In this document: positions 51,802-61,220 of the stretch, piece by piece | Layout of the letters: the number at the start of each line of letters is the position of its first letter | Position numbering within the stretch: position 1 is the first letter of the stretch | Source of the DNA: an uncultured bacterium | GTDB lineage: Bacteria > Elusimicrobiota > Elusimicrobia > Elusimicrobiales > Elusimicrobiaceae | Length of the DNA: 64,000 nt | Assembly: GCA_949291365.1 (NCBI GenBank) | Contig: CASEVJ010000008.1 | Location: 79,843 to 143,842, forward strand | Reading direction: 5' to 3' | Notes under the pieces: model-generated | What the model was told of the DNA's origin: nothing | The model's database searches: none | Seen by the model: only the letters and a program-made list of their open reading frames with translations | Program-made: the position numbers and the translations under genes

Positions 51802-51809
51802 GTATGCTC

Positions 51810-52694
51810 CTAGATTAATAAAGATTTGTCTGTTTGCTTAAGCACCGCGTCTAATTTTTCTTTGTGCGCCTCCGATACGGCTCCCAGCGGCAGGCGCACC
51901 GTTTCTCCGCCGATACCCAGGCGGGAAAGCAGGTATTTGACGCAGGTGGGGTTTGTTTCCAGATAGCAGGCCTTAATCAGCGGATATGCCTTGCGGAAGA
52001 CGGAAAAGCTCTTTTCCGTATCGCCTTTTTGCCAGGCCTTATATATTTTGACAAAAGCCGGCGCCAATACGTTGGCAGCCGCGCTGATGATGCCGGAAGC
52101 GTTTATAGCCAAATACTGCGGGAATAAATCATCATTGCCGCATAAATAGTCCAGCGGGCCGGCAAATTCTACGGCCGTATCGGTTACGCGGGCCATGTCG
52201 TAGTCGGCTTCTTTGACGGCCTTGATTTCCGGTACGCTTTGCAATAAATTACGCAATACATCAGCTGGCAGTTTCAGCCCGGTGCGCCCCGGGATATGGT
52301 AGAGCACAATCGGCGCGCCCAGTTCGCCGGCGCGGCGGAAATGCTCAATCAGCCCGGAAGGATTGGGTTTGTTGTAATACGGCGTAACAATCAGCACGCC
52401 GTCCGGGTGATGTTTAAGGGCTGCTTCGGTGTTTTGCAGCATGGTGCGGGTACAGTTGGTGCCGGTGCCGATGATGATTTTAACGCGGCGGTCAATTTGC
52501 TTGACGGCGGCGCAGAGCAGCTCGTCTTTTTCCGCTTCGTCCATGGTGGCCGCCTCGGCGGTGGTGCCCAGCAGCACCAAGCCGTCTACGCCGGCAGCGA
52601 TTTGTTTTTCAATCAATGTTTCCAACGCCTGAAAATCGGTTTTTCCGCTGGCGGTAAACGGGGTAGCCAGCGCGGTATATACGCCGTTGAACAT
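51810..52694 (-). CDS. dapA: 4-Hydroxy-tetrahydrodipicolinate synthase
   Basis: 294 aa, normal length. It condenses pyruvate with aspartate semialdehyde. GVYTALATPF at the start, the phosphate-like loop LGTTAEAATM (GTTGE in most homologues), VTPYYNKPNPSGL and the Tyr and Schiff-base Lys in VLYHIPGRTG and IKAVKEADYD are present. GGAGG precedes the ATG. It is the first gene of a four-gene operon reaching murC. I saw no lysine riboswitch in the 94 bp before it. Confidence 0.94.
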   Translation of the reverse strand: MFNGVYTALATPFTASGKTDFQALETLIEKQIAAGVDGLVLLGTTAEAATMDEAEKDELLCAAVKQIDRRVKIIIGTGTNCTRTMLQNTEAALKHHPDGVLIVTPYYNKPNPSGLIEHFRRAGELGAPIVLYHIPGRTGLKLPADVLRNLLQSVPEIKAVKEADYDMARVTDTAVEFAGPLDYLCGNDDLFPQYLAINASGIISAAANVLAPAFVKIYKAWQKGDTEKSFSVFRKAYPLIKACYLETNPTCVKYLLSRLGIGGETVRLPLGAVSEAHKEKLDAVLKQTDKSLLI

Positions 52695-52753
52695 AATCCC
52701 TCCTTGCGTCCCGGCCCAAACAGGGCTTTCTCCCTTATTCTAGCATTAATTGC

Positions 52754-52788
52754 TATAATGGAGGGAGATTTTGCCAAAGGGGACGCCT
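52754..52788 (+). promoter_or_regulatory. Extended -10 promoter and ribosome site of sppA
   Basis: TGCTATAAT (52751-52759) is an extended -10; GGAGGGAG and AGGGGACG follow before the ATG at 52789. Confidence 0.5.
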
Positions 52789-53940
52789 ATGTCAGAAAAC
52801 ACGGACGAATTGAAAGAGATTTTTGGTTCTGATGTTGCAAATATCCCAAAAGAAGAATGGGAAAAAAGATTGAAAGAAAATGAAAAAACGGCGGTGGGAT
52901 ATCCGTCCCCTGCCGACCAGACAGAAACAAAACAAAATACGCTTTCCGGCCAGCCCAAACAACCCAAACAGCGCGGCAGTATTTGGTTCTTTTTGCTGCT
53001 GTTGGCCTTTTTGGTGTCTGCGGTGTGCGGGGTGTATCTGACGGTTAAACCCGGCATGAGCTGCCCGGAAGAAAAAACGGAAAGCGGGACGTCTTTTGCC
53101 TTGGTGTCCTCCAAAAAAGAGGGCTCCGGCCCCGGCCTGGCCTGGATTAAAATCCGCGGCGTCATTGCAGAAGAGGACAGCCAGAGCGTTTTTGCCGCAC
53201 CTTCTTCCGCTTCGTCCATTTCCAAACGTATCCGCGAAGCCGCCAAAGACAAAAATGTCAAAGCCATTGTGCTGGATATCAATTCGCCGGGAGGTACCGT
53301 CGCTTCCGTGCAGGATATTTATTCTGAAATTATGAACGCCAAGGAGCAGGGCAAAAAAGTGGTGGCGCTGTTTCGCGATGTGGCGGCCAGCGGCGCTTTT
53401 TATATTGCTATGGCGGCCGACCAGATTGTGGCGGAGCCGGGCACCATTACCGGTTCGGTCGGGGTTATTATGCAGGTGGGCAATGTGGTGGGACTTTTTA
53501 ATAAGCTGGGCGTACAGGTCACGCCGATTACGTCCGGAAAATATAAAGACATTGGCTCCGCCTACCGCCCGATGACTGAAGCGGAAAAAACCATTTTGCA
53601 GGATATGGTCAATGACACCTATTCCCAGTTCTTGGCCGTTGTAAAGGCCGGCCGCCCCAAAGTGACGCCTTCGGATTTGGAAGAATATACCGACGGCCGT
53701 GTCTTTACGGGACAGCGCGCCTATAATTTGGGATTTATTGACAAATTGGGCGGGGAAGAAACGGCCCGTTTATTGGCCGGAGAATTGGCCGGACTGGAAA
53801 ACCCGCGTATTGTCAGCCGCAAAAGCGAAGGCCTGCGGGAGCTGATTTTCTCTTTTGGCTCCGGTATGGAAAGCAAAAACCTTTCCAAACAGCTGCAAAG
53901 TATCAGCACCCCCCGCGTATCGTATCTGTGGGTGCAGTAA
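52789..53940 (+). CDS. sppA: Signal peptide peptidase SppA
   Basis: 383 aa. Membrane-bound serine protease that degrades leftover signal peptides. A charged N-terminal region (about 1-60) precedes one helix (about 64-84), then a single protease domain: WIKIRGVIAEED, VLDINSPGGTVAS, nucleophile Ser201 in DVAASGAFYIA, TGSVGVIMQ and the general-base Lys in ITSGKYKDIGS (Lys251 or 253). It is the short bacillus-type SppA rather than the tandem E. coli form. The ATG at 52789 is preferred over a TTG 18 nt earlier because the ribosome site AGGGGACG leads into it. Confidence 0.92.
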   Translation: MSENTDELKEIFGSDVANIPKEEWEKRLKENEKTAVGYPSPADQTETKQNTLSGQPKQPKQRGSIWFFLLLLAFLVSAVCGVYLTVKPGMSCPEEKTESGTSFALVSSKKEGSGPGLAWIKIRGVIAEEDSQSVFAAPSSASSISKRIREAAKDKNVKAIVLDINSPGGTVASVQDIYSEIMNAKEQGKKVVALFRDVAASGAFYIAMAADQIVAEPGTITGSVGVIMQVGNVVGLFNKLGVQVTPITSGKYKDIGSAYRPMTEAEKTILQDMVNDTYSQFLAVVKAGRPKVTPSDLEEYTDGRVFTGQRAYNLGFIDKLGGEETARLLAGELAGLENPRIVSRKSEGLRELIFSFGSGMESKNLSKQLQSISTPRVSYLWVQ

Positions 53941-53949
53941 GGAGCGCTT

Positions 53950-54510
53950 ATGATGACGCTTTTGACCGCGTATTTTTCCTATGATAGAAATCCCGCCCAA
54001 ACGATACGCTCTTTGGTGGAAGAGCGCCGCTTTGGCCTGGCGGTAGCCGGCTATGCCGCGGCGGCGCTGTGCTGGGTGGTGTTCTTTTGGGCCGGGGCGG
54101 AGCTGTCTGCGTGGGGGCTTTTGTGGCGGTTTGTATTCTTTTGGCTGCTGGAAGTGACCCTGGGGTATTTGTGGGCGGCGCTGTCTGGGTTGTTTTTAAA
54201 CTTTTTCTCCGGCGGAAACGGCCCCTCGGCCCTGTTTGTGGTGATGGGGCTTTCCGGCTTTGTGCAGGGGCTTTTGCTGTGTTTTGCCTTGCCGGCAGCT
54301 GCGGCGCCGTGGCTTAAGCCGCTGGCGGCCTTGGCGCTGCTAGTGGTGCTGATGCTGCGATTAGCATTTGTGGTGCTTAACGCTTCCCGGGCGGCCCAAG
54401 TGAGCGCCAGTAAAACCATGGGCGCGCTGTGCTTTGCGCTGGTGCCGGTGGCGGCAGGGCTGTGCTTGTGTTTGGGCATGCTGGGCTTGTTCATTTCTTT
54501 TTTGATATAG
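53950..54510 (+). CDS. YIP1-like integral membrane protein
   Basis: 186 aa with about five strongly hydrophobic segments. A short opening, YFSYDRNPAQTIRSLVEERRFGLA, resembles the start of YIP1-domain bacterial proteins, which often sit beside membrane or secretion genes and have no defined role. It begins 9 bp after sppA (GGAG before the ATG; a second ATG follows at 53953), so the two are co-transcribed. The compositional bias (Ala, Leu, Phe, Trp) gives little else to go on. Confidence 0.55.
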   Translation: MMTLLTAYFSYDRNPAQTIRSLVEERRFGLAVAGYAAAALCWVVFFWAGAELSAWGLLWRFVFFWLLEVTLGYLWAALSGLFLNFFSGGNGPSALFVVMGLSGFVQGLLLCFALPAAAAPWLKPLAALALLVVLMLRLAFVVLNASRAAQVSASKTMGALCFALVPVAAGLCLCLGMLGLFISFLI

Positions 54511-54630
54511 GCCGCAGCGGGCTTGAAATATGTTTTATGATCCGTCTCTGTATGAGGCGGATTTTTTTGCAATAAAAATCAAGCAAAATGGGTAACATAA
54601 AGGGAGCTGTGTTTTTACAATGTAATTTGT

Positions 54631-54657
54631 TATACTATAAATACTTACCGGTAGGTA
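54631..54657 (+). promoter_or_regulatory. tetR/efflux promoter with a palindromic TetR-type operator
   Basis: -10 TATACT at 54631-54636; the 16-bp palindrome TACTTACC/GGTAGGTA at 54642-54657 (one mismatched pair of eight) lies between it and the ATG at 54664. A bound dimer here would block transcription of the whole efflux operon. Confidence 0.65.
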
Positions 54658-54663
54658 GATTTT

Positions 54664-55323
54664 ATGGCACAGACAAAAAAAAATTCCTCAACCCGCCGCC
54701 AAACCCATGAACAGCTCATGCGTGCCCGCATTAAAGAGGCCGCATTTAAGCTGATGGCGGAGCAGGGCATAGAAAATGTATCCATGCGCCAAATTGCCGA
54801 GAAAGTGCATGTCACTAAACCGGTATTGTATTACTATTTTAAAGATAAGGAACATTTATGTTCCGCCATTATTAACGAAAGAGCACAGCAGTTTGATGAT
54901 TTTTTTGAACGGGAATGGGAGCAAAGCATGGGGGCTACCCAGCTGCTTTCGGTGGTATTGGAGCGGCACTTGGAATTTTTTCAAAATGACCCGCGCAATT
55001 CCAAATTTATTGTACGTACCATTGCTTATATATTGAGCAATAAAAGCAAAGGGTTTAAAAGTACGGAAAAGCTGGGCCGCTTGAGCGAGCTCTTTTCCCG
55101 TGCTTCGCAGAAAGGAGAAATAGATCCCCGTGGCCTGCCGGATTTTGAGCGGCTGGTGCGGGCAGTGCTGTTGCAAATTATGCTTAGCGCTTATGTGCAG
55201 CTTAACGCTCCGGAGGCGTGTTGGGCTGACGAGAAATGTTTTTATGATAAAGCCGCCGTTAACCGGCTGTCCCAGATTATCACTTTGGGTATTAATGAAT
55301 ATTATAAGAGGAATGAAAAGTAA
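54664..55323 (+). CDS. TetR-family repressor of the efflux operon
   Basis: 219 aa. Residues about 15-65 are the TetR helix-turn-helix: MRARIKEAAFKLMAEQGIENVSMRQIAEKVHVTKPVLYYYFKDKEHL in pieces, with the recognition helix VTKPVLYYYF. The C-terminal ligand and dimer domain is variable. It is followed after 1 nt by tolC, then MFP and RND genes, so it is almost certainly the local, autoregulating repressor. The palindrome just ahead of its start is the probable operator. The inducer is unknown. Confidence 0.9.
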   Translation: MAQTKKNSSTRRQTHEQLMRARIKEAAFKLMAEQGIENVSMRQIAEKVHVTKPVLYYYFKDKEHLCSAIINERAQQFDDFFEREWEQSMGATQLLSVVLERHLEFFQNDPRNSKFIVRTIAYILSNKSKGFKSTEKLGRLSELFSRASQKGEIDPRGLPDFERLVRAVLLQIMLSAYVQLNAPEACWADEKCFYDKAAVNRLSQIITLGINEYYKRNEK

Positions 55324-55324
55324 C

Positions 55325-56710
55325 ATGAAACGTATATTATGCGCCGCCTGCGCATGCCTATGGGGTTTGCAGGCATTAGCCGCTCCTCCGTCCGCCAAGG
55401 ATCCGGCTTCGGATCTGTTCAAGGAGCGGCCGGAAGTCAGCGGTGAAAAGATAACTATTGACCAAGCCATCAGCATCGCTCTTAAAGACAGCTATCAGAT
55501 TATTGATGCCATTAAGAGTATGCAGATTTACGAACAACAGCTCAAAGAAGCTAATTCGTACTTTTACCCTACCATCAGTATAGACGGCAGCTACAGCCGC
55601 GCGCTGAAAAAGGGCCGTATGCCTATTGGGGAAACTTTGATGGAAATCGGCCAAAACAATACATTTACGGCTTCAGCAGGGTTAAACTATGTAATATGGT
55701 CTGGCGGCCAAATACGCAATAATTCCAAACTGGCCAAAGTAAATGCCGAAACCGGCGCTTACCAGGTCAAACACATGCAAAGTTTGGTCACGCAGCAGGT
55801 GGTCAAGTTCTGCTACGACATTATTTATGCCTCTGCGTTAATCCGCGTGCAGGAAGAATACCTGGACATCGCCAAACAGCACTTGGCGGAAACGCAGGCC
55901 CGCTACCGTGAAGGGCTCTCAAGCAATTTAGACGTGCTGAACCAAAAAGTGCAGGTGGAAAATATTGAGCCGCAGGTCATGCAGGCCAAAAAGAATTTTG
56001 AATTGGGCAACTTGTATCTGCGTCAAATTTTAAACCGTGACCCGGAAGACCCCATTTATTTGACGTGGGCAAAAGAAGATTTGCGCGTGCCCCCTACGCC
56101 GCCTTTGGAAGAGCTCTATGCGTTGGCCATGCAGTACCGCCCGGAGCTGGTGCTCTCTAAATTGGCGGTAGATGCAGCGCACTACAATATTAAAATTGCC
56201 AAATCTGGTCACATGCCGGTGCTTGCCTTAAATGCCGACTACAGCTATAACGCGTATACGGAAAACGGGTTCCCGCGTCACTATAACCAATATTACTGGG
56301 CCAGCAATGCCGGCGTGTCTTTGAGTATTCCTTTGTTTGAAGGGTTTAAAATCAATTCACAGGTCACCCAGAGAGAGCTGGCCTATGAACAGGCCGTGGC
56401 CGCGTACCAAAATAAACTCAAAAATGTGCGTATCCAAGTAAAAGAAGCGTATCTGAATTTGGAAGAAGCCAAAAGCCGTATAGAAGCCACGCGCGGCGTG
56501 GTGCAGCAAGCGCGTGAAAACTTAAACGCGCAGATGCTGCGCTACCGCAACGGGCTTTCCAGCCGGTTGGAACTTAATGACGCTACGGCCAATGTCAATG
56601 AATCCGATTTGCAGTATGTGCAGGCCGTCTACGACGCGGTAATCGCGTTGTCTGATTTGAAATTTGCCGTAGGGGCGGAGGTCTACTTGTATGAAAAAAA
56701 AGACAATTAA
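55325..56710 (+). CDS. TolC-family outer-membrane efflux channel
   Basis: 461 aa. Signal peptide MKRILCAACACLWGLQALAA; the ATG at 55325 is chosen over one 12 nt earlier because AGAGG sits 13 nt before it, while the earlier ATG abuts that site. Two OEP repeats are visible: ITIDQAISIALKDSYQI...YPTISIDGSYSRAL...VIWSGGQIRNNSKLAK and PVLALNADYSYNAY...LSIPLFEGFKINSQVTQRELAYEQA, with long helices ending in YRNGLSSRLELNDATANVNES. It forms the trimeric outer-membrane and periplasmic tunnel of the pump encoded by the next two genes. It overlaps the MFP gene by 20 bp. Confidence 0.9.
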   Translation: MKRILCAACACLWGLQALAAPPSAKDPASDLFKERPEVSGEKITIDQAISIALKDSYQIIDAIKSMQIYEQQLKEANSYFYPTISIDGSYSRALKKGRMPIGETLMEIGQNNTFTASAGLNYVIWSGGQIRNNSKLAKVNAETGAYQVKHMQSLVTQQVVKFCYDIIYASALIRVQEEYLDIAKQHLAETQARYREGLSSNLDVLNQKVQVENIEPQVMQAKKNFELGNLYLRQILNRDPEDPIYLTWAKEDLRVPPTPPLEELYALAMQYRPELVLSKLAVDAAHYNIKIAKSGHMPVLALNADYSYNAYTENGFPRHYNQYYWASNAGVSLSIPLFEGFKINSQVTQRELAYEQAVAAYQNKLKNVRIQVKEAYLNLEEAKSRIEATRGVVQQARENLNAQMLRYRNGLSSRLELNDATANVNESDLQYVQAVYDAVIALSDLKFAVGAEVYLYEKKDN

Positions 56711-57599
56711 ACGTTTAAATTATGGGTTGGTGGCACTGATTGTAATTGGGCTGGCGGTAATGTTTATTATCCGCAAAGACCCCTCCCAAAAGATTTTGGG
56801 CGATGTGCCGATGGATGTTTTTATCGTCCAAACGGAAACCGTGCAGAACCGGGATTTAAAGAAACAGCTCCTGATGTCCGGCAACGTCAAAGCGTTGGAA
56901 GAAGCCACGCTTTATCCGCGTGTAAGCGGCAAATTAATGAAAAATCTGCTGCGGGAAGGAGATGCGGTGAAACGCAACCAGACGGTGTCTTTGATTGAAC
57001 GTGACGAAGTGGGTGCGGTGTACGAGCCGGTGGTGGTGCCTTCCACCATTACGGGTGTGGTAGGCCGGGTGTATTTGGACCCGGGGGAGAACGTAACTAC
57101 TACTACTCCGGTGGCGCTGGTAGTCAACCAGAGCACGGTGCGTATTGAAGTGGACATCCCGGAGCGGTATATCGGCGATTTGTATAAAGGCCAGCCGGCT
57201 GTGTTGCGGGTGGATGCGCTGCCCGGCAAAGATTTTGAAGCCAAGCTAAATATTTTGAGCCCGGTGGTGGATTCCATGAGCCGCGCGATGAAAGTGGAAT
57301 TTGTGGCCGATAACCCCAAATCTCTTTTAAAATCCGGCATGTTTGCCAAAGTGGATATCGCTTTGGCGGAAAAGGAAGGGGTGCCTTCCGTAGCCAAAAA
57401 GAGCGTTTATACGGACGAAGACGGACAGCAGTACGTCTATTTGCCTTCTTCTGACCGCAAAACCGCCGTCCGCCAGAATGTAACCGTAGGGTTTGAAGAC
57501 AATAACTATGCGGAAATTACCGAAGGACTGGCCGCGGGAGAAGAAGTGATTTCGTTTGCCTACGGCGTCAAAGATGGCAGCAAAATAGAAATTAGATAA
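56691..57599 (+). CDS. RND efflux periplasmic adaptor (membrane fusion protein)
   Basis: 302 aa. One N-terminal helix (LNYGLVALIVIGLAVMFII) anchors it in the inner membrane. The barrel-sandwich hybrid has LYPRVSGKLMKNLLREGDAVKRNQTVSLIERDE and the second half STITGVVGRVYLDPGENVTT. The beta-barrel (VRIEVDIPERYIGDLYKGQPAVLRVDA) and membrane-proximal domain (VTVGFEDNNYAEITEGLAAGEEVI) follow. The usual alpha-helical hairpin is almost absent: only about 10 residues separate the two lipoyl halves, which makes it shorter than AcrA (397 aa). It joins the TolC and RND components. Confidence 0.88.
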   Translation: MKKKTIKRLNYGLVALIVIGLAVMFIIRKDPSQKILGDVPMDVFIVQTETVQNRDLKKQLLMSGNVKALEEATLYPRVSGKLMKNLLREGDAVKRNQTVSLIERDEVGAVYEPVVVPSTITGVVGRVYLDPGENVTTTTPVALVVNQSTVRIEVDIPERYIGDLYKGQPAVLRVDALPGKDFEAKLNILSPVVDSMSRAMKVEFVADNPKSLLKSGMFAKVDIALAEKEGVPSVAKKSVYTDEDGQQYVYLPSSDRKTAVRQNVTVGFEDNNYAEITEGLAAGEEVISFAYGVKDGSKIEIR

Positions 57600-57618
57600 A
57601 GAAGAGAGCCCAACAGCT

Positions 57619-60600
57619 ATGCAAGAACAAGAAGCAAATCAACAGGCGGTTAGAGAGGCCTATCGCAAAGGCGGTTTCTCTTCCGTATTTATTAAACGGC
57701 CCGTACTGACGATTATGTGCTCCGTGGCGCTGGTCATCCTAGGGTTAATGGCCTACAGCGGTATGGGCGTCAGCTTGTACCCCAACGTGGACGTGCCTTA
57801 TGTGCTGGTGCAGACCACGTTGGCGGGCGCCAGCTCGGAAGAGATGGAGACCTCTGTCAGTAAAATTATTGAAGAGTCCGTCAACCAGATTGAAGGTATT
57901 GACGAATTGGAGAGCCAAAGCACGGAAGGGGTGTCATTGGTAGTTATCAAGTTTGAAATGGATAAAGACCGCGATGTGGCCGCCCAGGAAGTGCGCGACA
58001 AAGTGGATCTGATTACTAATGACTTGCCCGACGGCACTGATCCTCCGGTTATCATGAAACTGGACGCGGACGCTATTTCCGTATTAAACGTAGTCGTCTC
58101 CGGGAAACGCGATATTATTGAATTGACCGAAATTGCCAAAAAGCAGGTCAAGGAAAATATTGAAAATATCCGCGGGGTAGGTTCCGTAAATATCGTGGGC
58201 GGCCGCGAACGCGAAGTGCATATTATCGTCAATCCGTTCAAACTCTATTCACTGGGTTTGTCCATTAATGCGGTTAAAGACGCCTTGCAAGATCAGAACG
58301 TGGAAATGCCGGGCGGCCGTGTGGAACAGCAGCACCGGGAATACAGCTTGCGTATTTTGGGCCGCTTGGACAATGTGCCTTCGTTTAACGATATTTTCAT
58401 TGCACGCAAAAACGGCGCCTCTATTAAAGTGTCCGATATCGGCTATGCGGAAGACTCCGGCGAGTATGACCGTGAGTCTACCTATTTGGACGGCCGCCGC
58501 GCCGTTACGCTGGAAGTGAAAAAACAGTCCGGCACCAATACGCTGGCGGTTATTCAGGGTGTTAAAGACAAGCTGGCTTTAATTGAGCCCACCTTGCCCA
58601 AAGACATTCAAATTTCGCTGATGTTAGACCAGTCCGGCACTATCCGCGCTTCGGTCAACACCGTGCTGGAACACTTGATTTTGGGCGGTATTTTGGCCGG
58701 TATTATGGTGCTGGTGTTTATGGGGTCTTTGCGCTCTACGTTTATTGCGTTTTTGGCCATGCCCATTTCTATTATTGGGTCGTTCCTGTTTATGAACATG
58801 ATGGGCTTTACCATAGACTCTATGACGCTGTTGGGGCTGACGGTGGCCGTGGGTATCGTCATTGACGACGCTATCGTAATGCTGGAAAACATCTACCGCC
58901 ATATGGAAAAATATGACAAATCTCCATTGGTGGCATCGTTGGACGGTTCGCGCGAAATCACCTCTACGGTTATTGCCACCACGCTGTCCATTTTGGTCAT
59001 TTTCCTGCCGCTGGCGTATATGAGCGGTATCGTGGGCCGTATCGTAAGTAGCTACGGTATGACGGTGGTGTTTGCTATTGCGCTGTCTGGTCTGGTGGCA
59101 TTGACGCTGACGCCTATGCTTTGCGCCAAAATGTTGCGCAAACACGAAGGCAAAAGCCGTTTTGACCAAATAGTAGATAACATTAACGATACCCTGGTGG
59201 ACGCCTATATCCCTCTGCTCAATTGGTCTATTCATCACCGCAAAACGATGGTGCTCATCGCTGTATTGTGCATTTTATCCATGATACCGATGATGAAAAT
59301 CGTGGGTGGGGAATTCTTCCCGCAGGATGACAGCGGCAAAATCCAGGTCAGCGTAGAAGCCCCCGTGGGCACCAGCTATCAGGATACGCAGAAAATCCTA
59401 ATGCAGATAGAAGACGATATCCGCCGTATGCCATATGTCAAAAGTGTGCTGATATCCGCCGGCGTGGGGGAGAGCAGCTTCTCCAACTCCAGCCCCAGCA
59501 ACCAGGGCAATATCCGCTTTGAGCTGGAAGACCGCGACAAACGCCACGGCATTACCACCTCCAAATATTTGGAAGTGACGCGCCAGATGATGAAAAAATA
59601 CGAAGGGCTGAAAACCAGCTCCTACATCGTTTCCGACGGCCCTGGCGGCGGGCGCAAAGAGGTGGAATTTGTTATTTCCGGGCCGGACATCAACAAGCTG
59701 ACCGAATACGGCAATGCGGTGCTTAATAAATTGAGCCAGGATCCGCGCTTTATTGACTTGGACTTGTCTTTGGACTTGGCCAAGCCCGAATACCGTGTGG
59801 TCATTAACCGTGAAAAGGCCTATGATATGGGCGTCAACGTAACCGACATTGCCTCGGCTTTGCGTACCATGGTAGGCGGTGAAGACGATATTACCAAATA
59901 CAAGGAAGGAGACGAACTCTACGAAGTTCGCATCCGCGTAGGCGAAGAATACCGCGATACCAAAGAAGCCGTCAGCGCGTTGATGGTGCCCTCTGATAGC
60001 AGTGAAGGCATTGTGCGTTTGGACAGCGTGGCTACTATTGAAGAAGGTTTTGGCCCCACGCAGATTGACCGTTTCAACCGCCAGCGCCAAATCACGGTGG
60101 AAGCCAACTTGAACGGAATTGACATGCGCAGTGCGCTGGGTATTATTCAGCAGGCGTTTGACTCGCTGGAAGTGTCGAACGAATACACCGGCGGCATGAG
60201 CGGCAGCGCCAAAGAAATGGGACGCATGTTCCAGTCTTTTATTATTGCGTTTATTTTGGCCTTCCTGTTTAAATACATGATTTTGGCGGCCCAGTTTGAA
60301 AACTATTCTCACCCGGTTGCTATTATCGTGTCCTTACCGCTGACTATTCCGTTTGCCATTTTCTCACTGCTTATTACGGGGCAAACGTTGAATATTTTCA
60401 GCTTGCTGGGGTTGTTTATGCTTATTGGCGTGGTCAGTAAAAACGCCATTTTGCAGACGGATTATACCGACCAGCTGCGTGCCCGCGGCTACGGGCGCAC
60501 CAACGCTATTTTGCAGGCCAACCGCGTGCGCTTGCGTCCTATCTTAATGACGACGCTGACGCTGGTGGTAGGGGTGGTGCCTATGCTTATTTCCAACGGG

Positions 60601-60804
60601 GAAGGTGCCGAATCCCGCCGCAGCTTGGCTATCGTCATTGTGGGCGGGCAGGCCTTGTCGCTGTTGGTGACACTGCTGATGACGCCGGTGACCTATATTC
60701 TGATGGATAATTTAGGCGCCTGGCTGAACTGGAAACTGCGCGGAATCCCGATGCCGGCGGATAAAGACAAAGACGTGATTTTGTCTGAAGTACCGACGGA
60801 ATAA
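57619..60804 (+). CDS. RND multidrug efflux transporter (AcrB/HAE1-like)
   Basis: 1061 aa with the two-fold 6+6 helix layout. An extra N-terminal stretch of about 23 residues precedes FIKRPVLTIMCSVALVILGLMAY. Porter-domain blocks include YPNVDVPYVLVQTTLAGASSEEME and GVGSVNIVGGRERE. The proton-relay Asp pair is in GIVIDDAIVMLENIYR of TM4, and TM10-12 carry GVVSKNAILQTDY and NRVRLRPILMTTLTLVVGVVPM. It exports hydrophobic or amphiphilic compounds using the proton gradient. Substrates are not predictable. Last gene of the TetR-tolC-MFP-RND operon, followed by a terminator. Confidence 0.95.
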   Translation: MQEQEANQQAVREAYRKGGFSSVFIKRPVLTIMCSVALVILGLMAYSGMGVSLYPNVDVPYVLVQTTLAGASSEEMETSVSKIIEESVNQIEGIDELESQSTEGVSLVVIKFEMDKDRDVAAQEVRDKVDLITNDLPDGTDPPVIMKLDADAISVLNVVVSGKRDIIELTEIAKKQVKENIENIRGVGSVNIVGGREREVHIIVNPFKLYSLGLSINAVKDALQDQNVEMPGGRVEQQHREYSLRILGRLDNVPSFNDIFIARKNGASIKVSDIGYAEDSGEYDRESTYLDGRRAVTLEVKKQSGTNTLAVIQGVKDKLALIEPTLPKDIQISLMLDQSGTIRASVNTVLEHLILGGILAGIMVLVFMGSLRSTFIAFLAMPISIIGSFLFMNMMGFTIDSMTLLGLTVAVGIVIDDAIVMLENIYRHMEKYDKSPLVASLDGSREITSTVIATTLSILVIFLPLAYMSGIVGRIVSSYGMTVVFAIALSGLVALTLTPMLCAKMLRKHEGKSRFDQIVDNINDTLVDAYIPLLNWSIHHRKTMVLIAVLCILSMIPMMKIVGGEFFPQDDSGKIQVSVEAPVGTSYQDTQKILMQIEDDIRRMPYVKSVLISAGVGESSFSNSSPSNQGNIRFELEDRDKRHGITTSKYLEVTRQMMKKYEGLKTSSYIVSDGPGGGRKEVEFVISGPDINKLTEYGNAVLNKLSQDPRFIDLDLSLDLAKPEYRVVINREKAYDMGVNVTDIASALRTMVGGEDDITKYKEGDELYEVRIRVGEEYRDTKEAVSALMVPSDSSEGIVRLDSVATIEEGFGPTQIDRFNRQRQITVEANLNGIDMRSALGIIQQAFDSLEVSNEYTGGMSGSAKEMGRMFQSFIIAFILAFLFKYMILAAQFENYSHPVAIIVSLPLTIPFAIFSLLITGQTLNIFSLLGLFMLIGVVSKNAILQTDYTDQLRARGYGRTNAILQANRVRLRPILMTTLTLVVGVVPMLISNGEGAESRRSLAIVIVGGQALSLLVTLLMTPVTYILMDNLGAWLNWKLRGIPMPADKDKDVILSEVPTE

Positions 60805-60828
60805 ACCGCTTGTGATGTGTTTTGCACC

Positions 60829-60856
60829 CAGGGCCCCATAAGGGGCCCTTTTTCTT
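60829..60856 (+). terminator. Terminator of the efflux operon
   Basis: GGGCCCC-ATAA-GGGGCCC at 60831-60848 then TTTTT. Confidence 0.88.
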
Positions 60857-61220
60857 TGTATAGAAACCCTGGCAATGAGGGGTATTTTTGTGTAATATTG
60901 GCGTTTGTGCGAATGTCTGAAAAATACCGGGTACTGTATAAATCCGGCTCCACCCCTACCACAAACCTGCATGGGCTTTTCCTCTTTGCCGTTCCGGCCA
61001 AACGGGTGAGCCCCATAACACTTTTGCCATTATTGCTTCCCGGATACTAGGGGTATTTTAGGCCGTATTTTGTAGGCGGCGGGTGCTCCGCGCGCGTATA
61101 TGCGCGTCTTTTTTTGTCCAAGATGACGAAGGCGCTAGCAGAACAAATGGGCACTTTGGGCCCGGTTTTTTAGGCCCAAAGGCCCTTGTTGTCATACTCA
61201 TTTTTTGAAAAACTATATAT
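60857..61220. other. Gene-free stretch upstream of the 533-aa secreted protein gene
   Basis: No coding frame. TGTATAAAT at 60935-60943 is a possible extended -10. A terminator-like hairpin CGCGC-GTATAT-GCGCG followed by TCTTTTTTT lies at 61089-61115, so a transcript of about 165 nt could end there. Further down, CTTTGGGCC and GGCCCAAAG (61154-61162 and 61173-61181) form a 9-bp hairpin with no T-run. CATACT at 61193-61198 is a possible -10 for the next gene. Confidence 0.4.

Noticed and set aside
52695..52788. Lysine riboswitch upstream of dapA
   Set aside because: Only 94 bp separate dapA from sppA and they hold two promoters and ribosome sites; no room for a lysine aptamer of about 170 nt.
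60880..60945. Short similarity (TTGxxGTTTGTGCGxAT, CGGGTACT) between the gene-free stretches near 60.9 kb and 33.1 kb
   Set aside because: Only 9-10 identical bases in a row and in different order; expected by chance between two 300-400 bp stretches.
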